The notes under the pieces were generated by a model. The model was not told the origin of the DNA, did no database searches, and was given only the letters and a program-made list of their open reading frames with translations. The position numbers and the translations under genes are program-made. From Bradyrhizobium sp. 1(2017) (GTDB taxonomy: Bacteria; Pseudomonadota; Alphaproteobacteria; Rhizobiales; Xanthobacteraceae), in contig NZ_CP050022.2 of assembly GCF_011602485.2 (NCBI RefSeq), positions 620,001-684,000 of the forward strand: a stretch of 64,000 nt of DNA. The letters are read 5' to 3'. Positions within the stretch are counted from its first letter, which is position 1; every line of letters begins with the position of its first letter. Positions 26,350 through 35,765 of this stretch are shown here, in pieces.

Positions 26350-28617
26350 CTACAACGCCAGGCCTTCGGCCTCGGCAAATTCCGTCAGCTTCTGCCGGAT
26401 CGAGACGCTGCCGGCGGGCGCGTCCAGCAACGGCGCGAGCATTGCCTCGGCCTTCTTGGCGTCGAGGTCGATCACCATCGCCTTGACCGGTCCGAGCGCG
26501 GTGGCCGAGAGCGACAGCGAGCGATAGCCAAGCGCGATCAGCGCCAGCGCGCCGATCGGCTTGGAGGCCATCTCGCCGCACAGCGACAGCGATTTCTTCG
26601 CCGCATCGGACTTGCGCGCGATGTCGCGCAGCGCGCGCAGGATCGGCGCCGACATGGTGTCGAAGCGCTCGGAGACTTTCGCGTTGCCGCGATCGACCGC
26701 GAACAGGAACTGGAACAGATCGTTGGAGCCGACCGAGATGAAGTCCACCTTCCTCAGCAGCTCGTCGAGCTGATAGAGCAGCGCCGGCACCTCGACCATG
26801 GTGCCGATGTCGATTCTTTCAGGCAGCGTGTGGCCGTGCTGGCGCAGATAAGTCAGCTCGCGCTCGACCAGCGCCTTCGCGGAGTCGAATTCGGCAACCT
26901 CGGAGATCATCGGGAACATGATGCGCAGGGCGCGGCCGCCGCCGGCGCGCAGCAGCGCGCGGATCTGGCCGCGCAGCAGGCCGGGACGATCGAGCCCGAG
27001 CCGGATCGCACGCCAGCCGAGCGCGGGATTTTCCTCGATCACGGCTTCCATATAGGGCAGCGCCTTGTCGCCGCCGATGTCGAGCGTGCGGAAGGTGACC
27101 GGCTTGCTGCCGGCGGCGTCCAGCACGGTGCGATAGAGCGCGAGCTGGTCGCTGGTGCGCGGCAGGCTCTGGCCGACCATGAATTGCAGCTCGGTGCGGA
27201 ACAGGCCGATGCCGGCGCTGCCGGTGTCCTCGATGTGCGGCAGGTCGATGGCAAGACCTGCGTTGATCATCAGCTCGACCTTCTGGCCGTCCCGGGTGAC
27301 GCAGGGGCGGTCGCGCAGCGCCAGATACTGCGCCTGCCGGCGGGCGCGGAAGCGCACGCGCTCGGCGAAGGCCGCCTCGATTTCCTGCGAGGGCCGCACA
27401 TAGATCGAGCCCGAGGTGCCATCGACGATGATGGCATCGCCGGGATCGGCGATGCCGGGCGCGTTCGGCACTTCGCCCACCGCGGGAATGCCGAGCGCGC
27501 GTGCCACGATCGAGACGTGGGAGTTGGCGGTGCCTTCCTCCAGTACGATGCCGCGCAGGCGCTTGCGGTCGTAGTCGAGCAGGGCCGCCGGCCCCATGGC
27601 GCGGGCGATGACGATGGCGTTGTCGGGCAGCTGTTCGCGCGAGGGCGCGTGGTCCTGGCCGACCAGCTGCCGCATCAGGCGGTAGCCGAGGTCTTCGAGG
27701 TCGTGCAATCGGTCGCGCAAATAGGGATCGGTCGAGCGCAGCATGCGTGCACGGGTGTCGGACTGCACGCGCTCGACCGCGGCTTCCGCCGTGAGGCCGG
27801 TGGCGACCGCCTCGTGCAGCTTGTGCGACCAGCCCTGGTCGTTGGCGAACATGCGGTAGGCTTCCAGCACCTCGCGGTGTTCGCCGCCTTCGGCGACGTC
27901 GCCGCGCTCCAGCATGCGGTCGAGATCGGCGCGCAGCTTGGCGAGCGCGGTGTCGAGCCGCTTGATCTCCTTCGGCAGGTCCTCGGCGATGTAGTCCTTG
28001 ATGACCACGCGCGGCTCGTGCAGCACGACATGGCCGAGCGCGATGCCTTCCGACAGGATGGCGCCGACCTTCTGCGCGGAATGGCGCGCGGCCGGCTCCT
28101 GGCCCGGCTGGGCCAGCGCGGAGAGTTCGCCGGACGCGATCAGCTCCGCCAGCACCATGGCGGTGGTCTGGAGCGCCTCGAGTTCCTCCTCGACATAGTT
28201 GCGCTTGGCGCGGTTCTGCACCACCAGCACGCCGAGCGTGTTGCCGGCGCGCAGGATCGGCACGCCGAGGAAGGAGTGGTAGATTTCTTCGCCAGTCTCG
28301 GGACGGAACGAGAAGGCCGGGTGGCTCTGCGCGTCGCTCAGATTGAGCGGCGTCGCCTCGCTGGCGACGAGGCCGACCAGGCCCTCATGGGCGCTGAGCA
28401 CGGTGTGGTGCACCGCCTCGCGGTTCAGACCCTCGGTGGCGTAGAGCTCCAGCGTGTTGTCGATGCGCAGCACATAGACCGAGCACACCTCCGCCACCAT
28501 GTTGGCGGCGATCAGCACCACGATCTTGTCCAGCCGCTCCTGGGCCGAGACCTGCTCCGCCATGGTTTCGCGGAGCCGTCTCAATAAGACGCGGGGACCT
28601 CCCGACGCGCTCCGCAT
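26350..28617 (-). CDS. ptsP: Phosphoenolpyruvate-protein phosphotransferase PtsP (EI-Ntr)
   Basis: 755 residues. N-terminal GAF domain (about 25-170) and enzyme-I domains follow; the phospho-histidine motif is TANSHVSIVARAL. It transfers phosphate from PEP to NPr in the nitrogen PTS, linking PEP and amino-acid levels. Its length is typical of GAF-containing EI-Ntr. Upstream lies lysC (same strand), downstream prfA. An in-frame ATG at 28563 is an alternative start. Confidence 0.95.
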   Translation of the reverse strand: MRSASGGPRVLLRRLRETMAEQVSAQERLDKIVVLIAANMVAEVCSVYVLRIDNTLELYATEGLNREAVHHTVLSAHEGLVGLVASEATPLNLSDAQSHPAFSFRPETGEEIYHSFLGVPILRAGNTLGVLVVQNRAKRNYVEEELEALQTTAMVLAELIASGELSALAQPGQEPAARHSAQKVGAILSEGIALGHVVLHEPRVVIKDYIAEDLPKEIKRLDTALAKLRADLDRMLERGDVAEGGEHREVLEAYRMFANDQGWSHKLHEAVATGLTAEAAVERVQSDTRARMLRSTDPYLRDRLHDLEDLGYRLMRQLVGQDHAPSREQLPDNAIVIARAMGPAALLDYDRKRLRGIVLEEGTANSHVSIVARALGIPAVGEVPNAPGIADPGDAIIVDGTSGSIYVRPSQEIEAAFAERVRFRARRQAQYLALRDRPCVTRDGQKVELMINAGLAIDLPHIEDTGSAGIGLFRTELQFMVGQSLPRTSDQLALYRTVLDAAGSKPVTFRTLDIGGDKALPYMEAVIEENPALGWRAIRLGLDRPGLLRGQIRALLRAGGGRALRIMFPMISEVAEFDSAKALVERELTYLRQHGHTLPERIDIGTMVEVPALLYQLDELLRKVDFISVGSNDLFQFLFAVDRGNAKVSERFDTMSAPILRALRDIARKSDAAKKSLSLCGEMASKPIGALALIALGYRSLSLSATALGPVKAMVIDLDAKKAEAMLAPLLDAPAGSVSIRQKLTEFAEAEGLAL

Positions 28618-28824
28618 GAACCGTCAATCTCCTCCATCTGCCGGGCCCGAAAGGGCCGTCGGCGGCTCGCCCAGAATTCCAGAAAAACAACAAGCGTGCT
28701 CGTCCGGCCTCGGCCCAAACCCAAATCTTCCTCAGATTTGACCCTTGTGCCGAATCGGCACCGCCTCAACTGGGGCACAGTTTATGGCAGCCCACCCTGT
28801 CCGCCCTATAGCGAATTGGGGCTT

Positions 28825-28879
28825 GTTTTGCCAAGCAAAACGCCTGCCAAACGCGAAAGTGTGGACACCTTCGCGTTTG
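28825..28879 (-). terminator. Tandem hairpins downstream of lysC
   Basis: The lysC-ptsP gap (287 bp) has CAAACGCGAA (28848-28857) pairing with TTCGCGTTTG (28870-28879), a strong stem directly after the lysC stop (28905). A second hairpin GTTTTGC-CAA-GCAAAAC (28825-28841) follows. Together they are a probable lysC terminator. The rest of the gap must contain the ptsP promoter. Confidence 0.6.
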
Positions 28880-28904
28880 CTGCGACCGCTAAGAGAATAT
28901 TCCT

Positions 28905-30161
28905 CTAGGTCTGATCGAGGCCGTAGAGCGTGTGCAGGGTGCGCACTGCAAGCTCGGTATAGGCGGTGTCGATCAAAACCGAGAATTTGATCTCGGAGGT
29001 TGTAATGGCCCGGATGTTGATATTCCGTCCGGCGAGGGCCGAGAACGCCTGGGCGGCGACGCCGGCATGGCTGCGCATGCCGCTGCCGATCACCGAGATC
29101 TTGGCGACGTCGGTGGCGGTATCGAGCCGGGCATAGCCGATCTTGGCCTTGGCGGCGGTAATCGTGTCCTTGGCGCGGGTGTAGTCGGCGGCCGGCACCG
29201 TGAAGGTGAGGTCGGTGGTCTTGCCGTCTTCGGACACGTTCTGAACGATCATGTCGACGTTGATGTTGGCCTCCGCCAGCGGGCCGAAGATCGAGGCCGC
29301 CACGCCCGGCTTGTCCTCGATCTGGCGCACCGAGATCTGGGCCTCGTCCTTGGAGAAGGCGATACCGGTGACGACGTGGCTTTCCATGATCTCCTCCTCG
29401 CTGCAGATCAGCGTGCCGGGCGGCTGGTTGGCATGCGGGTCGATATCCTCGGGCTTGTCGAAGCTCGAGCGGACGAAGATCGGCATGTTGTGGACCATGC
29501 CGAGTTCCACCGAACGGACCTGGAGCACTTTTGCGCCCTGGGAAGCCAGTTCCAGCATGTCTTCGAATGCGATCTTGTCGAGCCGCTTGGCCTTCGGCAC
29601 GATTCGCGGATCGGTGGTGTAGACACCGTCGACATCGGTGTAGATATCGCAGCGGTCGGCCTTGACGGCGGCGGCGACGGCCACGGCCGAGGTGTCGGAG
29701 CCGCCACGGCCGAGCGTGGTGATGCGGTTTGTCTCGGGATTGATGCCCTGGAAGCCGGCGATGACCGCGACCTCCTTGCGTTCCTGGAAGCGCTTGATGA
29801 TCTCGCTACCGTCGATGTCCTCGATCCGGGCCGAGGCATGGGCGTCGCTGGTCTTGATCGGGATCTGCCAGCCCTGCCAGGAGCGGGCCTGAATGCCCAT
29901 GCCCTGCAGCACGATGGCAAGCAGGCCTGACGTCACCTGCTCGCCGGATGCGACGACGGCGTCGTATTCGCGCGCATCGTGCATGGGCGAGGCCTCGGTG
30001 CACCAGGCGACCAGCTCGTTGGTCTTGCCGGACATCGCAGAGACGACCACGGCCACTTCATGGCCGGCGTCGACCTCACGCTTCACATGGCGCGCGACGT
30101 TGCGGATACGTTCGATGTTGGCGACGGACGTGCCGCCGAATTTCATCACGAGGCGGCTCAT
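28905..30161 (-). CDS. lysC: Aspartate kinase
   Basis: 418 residues. N-terminal amino-acid kinase domain begins KFGGTSVANIERI; two ACT domains fill the C-terminal third. First step of Lys/Met/Thr and meso-diaminopimelate synthesis, probably feedback-inhibited through the ACT domains. Divergent from the membrane PH-domain protein and ubiG. Confidence 0.96.
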   Translation of the reverse strand: MSRLVMKFGGTSVANIERIRNVARHVKREVDAGHEVAVVVSAMSGKTNELVAWCTEASPMHDAREYDAVVASGEQVTSGLLAIVLQGMGIQARSWQGWQIPIKTSDAHASARIEDIDGSEIIKRFQERKEVAVIAGFQGINPETNRITTLGRGGSDTSAVAVAAAVKADRCDIYTDVDGVYTTDPRIVPKAKRLDKIAFEDMLELASQGAKVLQVRSVELGMVHNMPIFVRSSFDKPEDIDPHANQPPGTLICSEEEIMESHVVTGIAFSKDEAQISVRQIEDKPGVAASIFGPLAEANINVDMIVQNVSEDGKTTDLTFTVPAADYTRAKDTITAAKAKIGYARLDTATDVAKISVIGSGMRSHAGVAAQAFSALAGRNINIRAITTSEIKFSVLIDTAYTELAVRTLHTLYGLDQT

Positions 30162-30313
30162 GACGACGCGTGCATTCCCTCATAAGGATCAGTATGGTGA
30201 CCGCACCGGACGGGTGCCTCGCGGATACCGACCGCGCGTATACAGAGCGGCGGGGCCGGGGGCAAGCGGGTTCCTGCGGGGGCAGGGCGCGGGGTAGTAG
30301 GTTAACCGAGGTC

Positions 30314-30781
30314 ATGGCGCGTTATATCGACGAGATCCTGCAACCGGGCGAGCGGGTGCTGTATTCGACCAATGCGCACTGGATCTTCCATTTGCCGGCC
30401 ATCCTGGCCTGGATCGTGGCCCTGGCCCTGCTCGTCCTGTCATGGCAGACCACAGTCAATGGGCTCATGATGCTGTGTCTCATCGGCGCAGGGCTGGTGG
30501 CTTTGGCAGCCCTGTTCTGGACCGTGAAGGGCTGGTTCCATCGCTTCACCACCGAGACCGACGTCACCAACCTCCGGGTTGTGCACAAGACCGGGTTCAT
30601 CAAGCGCCGCACCTTCGAGATGGCGTTGGATAAGGTCGAGAGCGTCGATGTCGACCAGACCATTCTTGGACGTATTCTCAACTACGGCGACGTGACGATT
30701 CGCGGCGTCGGCGAGGGGATCGAGACGATCCGGACCATCGCCTCGCCGCTCGCCTTCCGTAGTTCGATCACCACGCGGTAG
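30314..30781 (+). CDS. Bacterial PH-domain membrane protein
   Basis: 155 residues. Two hydrophobic segments (about 25-75) precede a bacterial PH (bPH2) domain with the motif VDQTILGRILNYGDVTI. ATG 30314 follows AACCGAGG. The family (YdbT-like) has membrane-associated roles of uncertain type. It ends 14 bp before ubiG on the same strand. Confidence 0.82.
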   Translation: MARYIDEILQPGERVLYSTNAHWIFHLPAILAWIVALALLVLSWQTTVNGLMMLCLIGAGLVALAALFWTVKGWFHRFTTETDVTNLRVVHKTGFIKRRTFEMALDKVESVDVDQTILGRILNYGDVTIRGVGEGIETIRTIASPLAFRSSITTR

Positions 30782-30795
30782 GACCGCGCGTAACC

Positions 30796-31563
30796 ATGAG
30801 CATGCAGCAAAACACTTCCGCCACCGCCCAGCCGGGCTCGACCGTCGACGCCGCCGAGATCGTGAAATTCTCGAAACTCTCGGCGGAGTGGTGGGATCCC
30901 AAGGGCAAGATGGCGCCGCTGCACCGGATCAATCCGCTGCGGCTCGGCTACATCCGCGACGCCGCCTGCCGCAAGTTCGAGCGCAATGTGCGCAGCCTCA
31001 ACTGCCTCGCCGGCCTGCGCGTGCTCGACATCGGCTGCGGGGCGGGTCTCTTGTGCGAGCCGCTGTCGCGGCTGGGCGCACAGGTCATCGGCGTCGATCC
31101 CTCAGTCAGCAACATCGCCGCCGCAAAGCTTCATGCCGGCAAGAGCCATCTGTCGATCGACTACCGCTGCACCACGGTGGAGGAGATCGATCCGCGCGAG
31201 CGCTTCGACATCGTGCTGGCGATGGAGGTGGTCGAGCACGTCACCGACGTCGGCGTCTTCCTGAAGCGCTGCGCATCGATGTTGAAGCCGAACGGCCTGA
31301 TGGTGGTGTCGACGCTGAACCGGAACTGGAAGAGCTTTGCGCTCGCCATCGTCGGCGCCGAATACGTGCTGCGCTGGCTGCCGCGCGGCACCCACGAATG
31401 GAACAAGTTCGTCACCCCCGACGAGCTCGCAAAATACCTGCTCGACAACCGCCTCGTCGTCACCGAGCAGAGCGGCGTCGTCTACTCACCCTTCGCCGAC
31501 AAATGGACCCTCTCCTCCGACATGGACGTGAACTACATGGTGGTCGCGGAAGGAATGGTGTGA
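30796..31563 (+). CDS. ubiG: Ubiquinone biosynthesis O-methyltransferase
   Basis: 255 residues. Motif I VLDIGCGAGLLCEPL and the UbiG-specific EWWDPKGKMAPLHRINPLR (about 34-53) are present. It performs both O-methylations in ubiquinone synthesis and associates with the membrane. lysC-ubiG proximity is common in this group. Confidence 0.95.
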   Translation: MSMQQNTSATAQPGSTVDAAEIVKFSKLSAEWWDPKGKMAPLHRINPLRLGYIRDAACRKFERNVRSLNCLAGLRVLDIGCGAGLLCEPLSRLGAQVIGVDPSVSNIAAAKLHAGKSHLSIDYRCTTVEEIDPRERFDIVLAMEVVEHVTDVGVFLKRCASMLKPNGLMVVSTLNRNWKSFALAIVGAEYVLRWLPRGTHEWNKFVTPDELAKYLLDNRLVVTEQSGVVYSPFADKWTLSSDMDVNYMVVAEGMV

Positions 31564-31603
31564 GGGGCCGTGAGTCAGACGCGAGCAGCTGCCTCTCGGA
31601 CAG

Positions 31604-31640
31604 TGTCGTCCCTGCGAAAGCAGGGACCCATAACCACGGG
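31604..31640. repeat. REP-like palindrome after ubiG
   Basis: TGTCGTCCCTGCG-AA-AGCAGGGACCC (31604 onward) then ATAACCACGG. It shares its sequence with the inverted pair at 31981-32112. Confidence 0.75.
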
Positions 31641-31673
31641 CCGCTGTAATTAGCCAAGACAGGCGTTCCGAGC

Positions 31674-31955
31674 ATGTACTACGTCTACATCCTCGCCAGC
31701 CGCCATCACGGAACGCTCTATATCGGGATAACTAACTCGCTCCAGAAACGCCTGGAAGAGCACCGCGCCGGCAAAGGTTCGGAGTTCGTCAAGCGCTATG
31801 GCGTGCACAGGCTCGTCTACACCGAGGCCTATGAGCGAGCCGAAGAAGCGATTGCTCGCGAAAAGCAGCTCAAGCGCTGGAAGCGCGACTGGAAGATCGA
31901 GCTGATCGAACGCGACAATCCGGAGTGGCGCGATCTGAGCGACTTGCTTGTTTGA
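31674..31955 (+). CDS. GIY-YIG domain protein
   Basis: 93 residues, a stand-alone GIY-YIG nuclease domain of the YhbQ type (YVYIL...LYIGIT at 3-19; catalytic Arg in LQKRLEEH). It is flanked on both sides by REP elements. Small GIY-YIG proteins of this type are common and often duplicated in Bradyrhizobium-like genomes. Role unknown; a structure-selective nuclease is one possibility. Confidence 0.88.
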   Translation: MYYVYILASRHHGTLYIGITNSLQKRLEEHRAGKGSEFVKRYGVHRLVYTEAYERAEEAIAREKQLKRWKRDWKIELIERDNPEWRDLSDLLV

Positions 31956-31980
31956 TGGGGGGATCGCGCCAATTCCGCGC

Positions 31981-32112
31981 TGTCGTCCCTGCGAACGCAG
32001 GGACCCATACCGCGGAATTCATCGGTGGTGGCGCAGTGATAGACGCGCGGGCTGCTAATCTTCGCGAAACTGCTCCCTGGGGTTATGGGTCCCTGCGTTC
32101 GCAGGGACGACA
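31981..32112. repeat. Perfect 29-bp inverted REP pair
   Basis: TGTCGTCCCTGCGAACGCAG... (31981-32009) and its exact reverse complement (32084-32112) are 74 bp apart. Each arm itself folds (TCCCTGCG-AA-CGCAGGGA). The pair could form a large cruciform or RNA stem-loop. The core repeats at 31604 and, truncated, at 63644. Confidence 0.85.
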
Positions 32113-32219
32113 GCGAGATTGTTGCGAGAGCATCACACCCATGACATCCACGTGATTGACCTGCCTCGCTGCTGGCGGCAGGTTGGCTGCACTTTTCTCC
32201 TGCCCTAGCCCCGCACCCC

Positions 32220-33119
32220 ATGCTCACCGTCGCCAGCCTCTGGATTCCCTTCACCGTCGTTGCTGCGCTGGGCCAGGTCGCGCGCAATGCGATGCAGCGG
32301 TCGCTGACCAAGCCGCTGGGGACCTGGGGCGCGACCAATATCCGCTTCCTGTTCGGCTTTCCGTTCTCGCTGCTGTTTCTGGGTGTGGTGCTGGTCGCGA
32401 CCGGCGATCATCTCGGCATGCCACCGGCCGTGTTCTGGCCATGGCTCCTGCTCGGGGCACTCAGCCAGATCGTCGCCACCGGGCTGATGCTGCTCGCGAT
32501 GAACGATCGCTCCTTCGTGGTGACGACGGCCTACCTCAAGACCGAGGCGATCCAGACAGCGATCTTCGGCTTCGTCTTTCTCGGCGATCACCTGACCTGG
32601 CTGAAAGTGCTCGCGATCGTGATCGCCACTGTCGGCGTCGTCATTACCGCGCTGCGGCCGGGCGGCGAGAAGAGCTTTGCCGAGCTGAAGCCGACCATCA
32701 CCGGCCTCGTCGCGGCTGCGGCGTTCGCGCTTTCCGCGGTCGGCTTTCGCGGCGCCATCATCAATGTGCCGGGCGTATCGTTCGTAACCGCCGCATCGTT
32801 CACGCTGGTGCTCGGCCTGTTCGTGCAGACGCTGGTGCTGACGATCTATCTGCTTTGGCGCGCGCCGGACGTGTTGCGGGGCATCCTCGGACTATGGCGG
32901 CCGTCGATGCTGGCGGGCTTCACGGGCGCCTTCGCCTCGCAATTCTGGTTCCTGGCGTTCGCGCTGACGGCCGCCGCCAATGTCCGCACGCTCGCCCTGA
33001 TCGAGGTGCTGTTCGCGCAAGCCGTGGCATACTATTCGTTCAAGCAGCCGATCGCGCCGCGCGAGCTTGCAGGCATCGCGCTGATCGTCGTCGGGGTAGC
33101 TGTGCTGGTGGGAGCTTAG
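32220..33119 (+). CDS. EamA/DMT-family transporter
   Basis: 299 residues with about ten transmembrane helices in two EamA halves. Inner-membrane permease, substrate unknown. Conserved stretches include AMNDRSFVVTTAYLKTEAIQ and LALIEVLFAQAVAYY. It converges on the DUF1178 gene, with a hairpin between them. Confidence 0.82.
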   Translation: MLTVASLWIPFTVVAALGQVARNAMQRSLTKPLGTWGATNIRFLFGFPFSLLFLGVVLVATGDHLGMPPAVFWPWLLLGALSQIVATGLMLLAMNDRSFVVTTAYLKTEAIQTAIFGFVFLGDHLTWLKVLAIVIATVGVVITALRPGGEKSFAELKPTITGLVAAAAFALSAVGFRGAIINVPGVSFVTAASFTLVLGLFVQTLVLTIYLLWRAPDVLRGILGLWRPSMLAGFTGAFASQFWFLAFALTAAANVRTLALIEVLFAQAVAYYSFKQPIAPRELAGIALIVVGVAVLVGA

Positions 33120-33142
33120 CCGTCGTTCGCCGGAACGACGGC
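33119..33142. terminator. Hairpin between convergent genes
   Basis: GCCGTCGTTC-GCCG-GAACGACGGC (33119-33142), a perfect 10-bp stem. No strong T-run on either side; it begins on the last base of the transporter stop codon. Confidence 0.55.
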
Positions 33143-33147
33143 AACCG

Positions 33148-33636
33148 TCAATTCCGGTCTTCCGGCAACGTCGGCAGCGGCGAGACCTCGATGCCCTCGT
33201 CGATCAGCGACTTGGCTTCGTCGGGCGAGGCCTCGCCATAGATCGGCCGGTGCTCCTTGTCGCCGTAATGCATGGCGCGGGCTTCATTGGCGAAGCGTTC
33301 ACCGACATTGTCGGCGTTCTTGACGATATGGTCGCGCAATTCCTTCAGCTTGGTGCGCAGCTCGCGCTCCTGCGCCATCAGCAGCGAGGTCGGTCCTGAT
33401 GGTGCAGCCTCCGGCGCAGGCGTGGCGTTCGCGGTGGGCTCCGGCGGCGGCGCAGCGCGTCCGCGCCCCTTCTTGCCGACGATGCGCGGAGCCATGATCG
33501 CCTTGTCGACCTTGGCCGAGCCGCAGATCGGGCAGGTCACGAGCTTGCGCTTGACCTGCGAATCATAGGCCGACGAGCTCTGAAACCAGCTCTCGAATTC
33601 GTGGTTCCGGTCGCAGTGCAGCGCGTAGCGGATCAT
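33148..33636 (-). CDS. DUF1178 family protein, zinc ribbon
   Basis: 162 residues. A CPICGS motif and an upstream Cys in CDRNHEFESWF suggest a metal site. The C-terminal half is charged and helical. Its ATG overlaps the nitrilase stop (ATGA), so translation is coupled. The comF-grx-nitrilase-DUF1178 order is a conserved run in rhizobia and relatives. Function is unknown. Confidence 0.88.
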   Translation of the reverse strand: MIRYALHCDRNHEFESWFQSSSAYDSQVKRKLVTCPICGSAKVDKAIMAPRIVGKKGRGRAAPPPEPTANATPAPEAAPSGPTSLLMAQERELRTKLKELRDHIVKNADNVGERFANEARAMHYGDKEHRPIYGEASPDEAKSLIDEGIEVSPLPTLPEDRN

Positions 33637-34511
33637 GCCGATCCTCGCACCAGATGCAAATGGTCCGGCCCGGCCTTGGCATCGGCGACGCCGAAGCGAC
33701 GGCCGTGCTGGAGCGATGGGATCGCCCGGCGCGCGGTCTCGACCTTGGCAGGATCGATCGTGGCCATGATGATACCGGGCTCGACGTCGCCCTCGGCGAG
33801 AATTTCGCCCCAGGGATCGATGATCAGGGAGTGACCATAGGTCTCGCGCTTGTTTTCGTGGGTGCCCGCTTGTGCGGCGGCGAAGATGAAGCAGCCGGTC
33901 TCGATTGCGCGCGAACGCAGCAGCACATGCCAATGCGCTTCGCCGGTCTTGCGGGTGAAGGCCGAGGGTACGGTGATGAAGGACGCCCCGCTTTCGGCGA
34001 GCGCGCGGTAGAGCGCGGGAAACCGCACGTCGTAGCAGATCGTCAGCCCGACGCGGCCCCAGGGCAGGTCGGAGATCACGGCCGTCTCGCCCGGCTGGTA
34101 ATTGGCGGATTCGCGATAGCTCTCGCCGTCCGGCAGCTCGATGTCGAACATGTGGATCTTGTCGTAGCTCGCGAGCACGTTGCCCTCGGGCCCGATCAGA
34201 AAGGAGCGGTTGACCGCTTTCTCGGGCGAGAAGCGCAGCGCCAGCGAGCCGACATGGAGGTGGATCTTCAGTTCCGCCGCCAGCGCGCGATAGGCTTTGA
34301 GTGAGGTGTCGTCCTCCTCGCTCTGCAGATGCTCGAACAGCGCCTTGCGGTTCAGCTGCATCATGTTGCTGACCTCGGGCGTCTGCACGTAGTCGGCGCC
34401 GTTCGCCGCCGCCTGCCGGATCAGCTTGGTGGCCTGCGCCAGGCTCGGCTCCGGCATCAGGCCGGTGCGCATCTGCACCATGGCCGCGGTGAATGTGCGG
34501 TTCTCGCTCAT
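33633..34511 (-). CDS. Carbon-nitrogen hydrolase (nitrilase superfamily)
   Basis: 292 residues. Triad is Glu46 (TPEVSN), Lys118 (SYDKIH) and Cys159 (LTICYD). This NIT2/omega-amidase or deaminated-glutathione amidase-like group acts on small amides. Overlaps the glutaredoxin stop and the DUF1178 start by ATGA junctions. Its position next to glutaredoxin favours the deaminated-glutathione amidase role, but this is inference. Confidence 0.88.
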   Translation of the reverse strand: MSENRTFTAAMVQMRTGLMPEPSLAQATKLIRQAAANGADYVQTPEVSNMMQLNRKALFEHLQSEEDDTSLKAYRALAAELKIHLHVGSLALRFSPEKAVNRSFLIGPEGNVLASYDKIHMFDIELPDGESYRESANYQPGETAVISDLPWGRVGLTICYDVRFPALYRALAESGASFITVPSAFTRKTGEAHWHVLLRSRAIETGCFIFAAAQAGTHENKRETYGHSLIIDPWGEILAEGDVEPGIIMATIDPAKVETARRAIPSLQHGRRFGVADAKAGPDHLHLVRGSA

Positions 34512-34783
34512 GAGACGGCCTTGATGCTGTCGAGCATGCCGTCGAGCTTGCCTTCGCGGTCGAGCGCATAGAGCTCGTCGCAGCCGCCGACATGGGTTCC
34601 GCCGATCCAGATCTGCGGGAAGGTCGAGCCCTGGCCGGCGCGGTCGTACATGTCCTGCCGCCAGGCCGGATTCTTGGCGATATCGAACTCCGTGAAGGCC
34701 GCCTTCTTGCGGGTCAGCAGGGACCTTGCGGCGGAACAATAGCCACAGCCCGGCCTAGTGTAGATCTCGACGGCAGCAGTCAT
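34508..34783 (-). CDS. grxC: Glutaredoxin 3
   Basis: 91 residues from ATG 34783, with active site CGYC (13-16) and the TFPQIWIGGTHVGG glutathione-binding loop. It reduces disulfides using glutathione. An in-frame ATG at 34801 adds six residues. Upstream is comF; downstream genes overlap by four bases. Confidence 0.92.
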   Translation of the reverse strand: MTAAVEIYTRPGCGYCSAARSLLTRKKAAFTEFDIAKNPAWRQDMYDRAGQGSTFPQIWIGGTHVGGCDELYALDREGKLDGMLDSIKAVS

Positions 34784-34818
34784 GGCGTCCAGCGCTTTCA
34801 TCTCATGAATTCATTGAA

Positions 34819-35628
34819 TTATATGGGACGGGGGCCGCTCTCGACAACCCGGGCAAAGACCAGCACGTCGACCTGGGCCGCCTTTGCGCGCAGCAGGGCC
34901 CGCGCACAGGTGTCCAGCGTCGCCCCCGATGTCAGGACGTCGTCGACCAGGACGATACGGCGGCCCTGAATCTCGGCCTGGCGGTCGGGGGATACCTGGA
35001 ACGCGCCCTGCACGTTGGTGGCGCGCCGGGCCCTGGACAGGCCGATCTGCTGCTCGGTGGCGCGCACCCGGCGCAGCAGGTCGCCGCGCACCTTCACGCC
35101 GCTTTGCCGCGCGATGATCTGGGCCAATGCCCCGGACTGGTTGTAGCGGCGTCGCCAGGCCCGCCGCCAATGCAGGGGAACCGGGATCAGCATGTCGGCG
35201 CCGGAGAGCAACTCGCCGCCTGCGCGGGCCATCCAGCGGCCCATGGCCGGCGCCAGATCGGTCCGGTCCTGGTATTTCAGGGCATGCACCAGCGTGCGCG
35301 CGACGTCGTCATAGCGCACCGCCGCGCGGGCCCGCTGGTAGGCCGGCGGGCTCGCGATCGCCTCCATCGACAGCATGTCGGGACCGGGGTCGTAGACGAA
35401 GGGAATGCCGAGCCGCGGGCAATAGGGCCGCTCGATGAACGACAGCCGCGCCCAGCAGGACGCGCAAACGCCCTCGCCATCGACCGGCTCGCGGCAGGAG
35501 ACGCACTGCGTTGGCAGCGCGATGTCGAGGGCGAGCCGTACCGCACGCGACAGCACGTGGCGGCCGGCCGACCACGCCGCCCGCAAGGGTGCGGCGATGG
35601 AGCGGGCGGGGACGGTTTCGGCTTCCAT
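34819..35628 (-). CDS. ComF family phosphoribosyltransferase-like protein
   Basis: 269 residues. N-terminal zinc finger CVSC...CASC, then a phosphoribosyltransferase domain with VLVDDVLTSGATLDTC, a PRPP-binding motif. In naturally competent bacteria ComF helps DNA uptake; in this group its role is unclear. First gene of the conserved four-gene run. Confidence 0.9.
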   Translation of the reverse strand: MEAETVPARSIAAPLRAAWSAGRHVLSRAVRLALDIALPTQCVSCREPVDGEGVCASCWARLSFIERPYCPRLGIPFVYDPGPDMLSMEAIASPPAYQRARAAVRYDDVARTLVHALKYQDRTDLAPAMGRWMARAGGELLSGADMLIPVPLHWRRAWRRRYNQSGALAQIIARQSGVKVRGDLLRRVRATEQQIGLSRARRATNVQGAFQVSPDRQAEIQGRRIVLVDDVLTSGATLDTCARALLRAKAAQVDVLVFARVVESGPRPI

Positions 35629-35669
35629 GACGGGAGGCTAGCGTTCTGCGACAATCCACTCAAGCCGCA

Positions 35670-35724
35670 CTCTCGTGCCCCGGATGCAGCGCAAGAGCGC
35701 TGCGGCGCGTCCGGGACACGAGAG
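35670..35724. repeat. REP-like palindrome between comF-type and methyltransferase genes
   Basis: Outer CTCTCGTG (35670-35677) pairs with CACGAGAG (35717-35724), with inner CCCCGGATGCAGCGC...GCTGCGGCGCGTCCGGG. It lies between divergent genes near their promoters. Confidence 0.6.
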
Positions 35725-35765
35725 AGGAGATTGCAATAGCGAGCACGATCAGCGTAACCAGCGCC

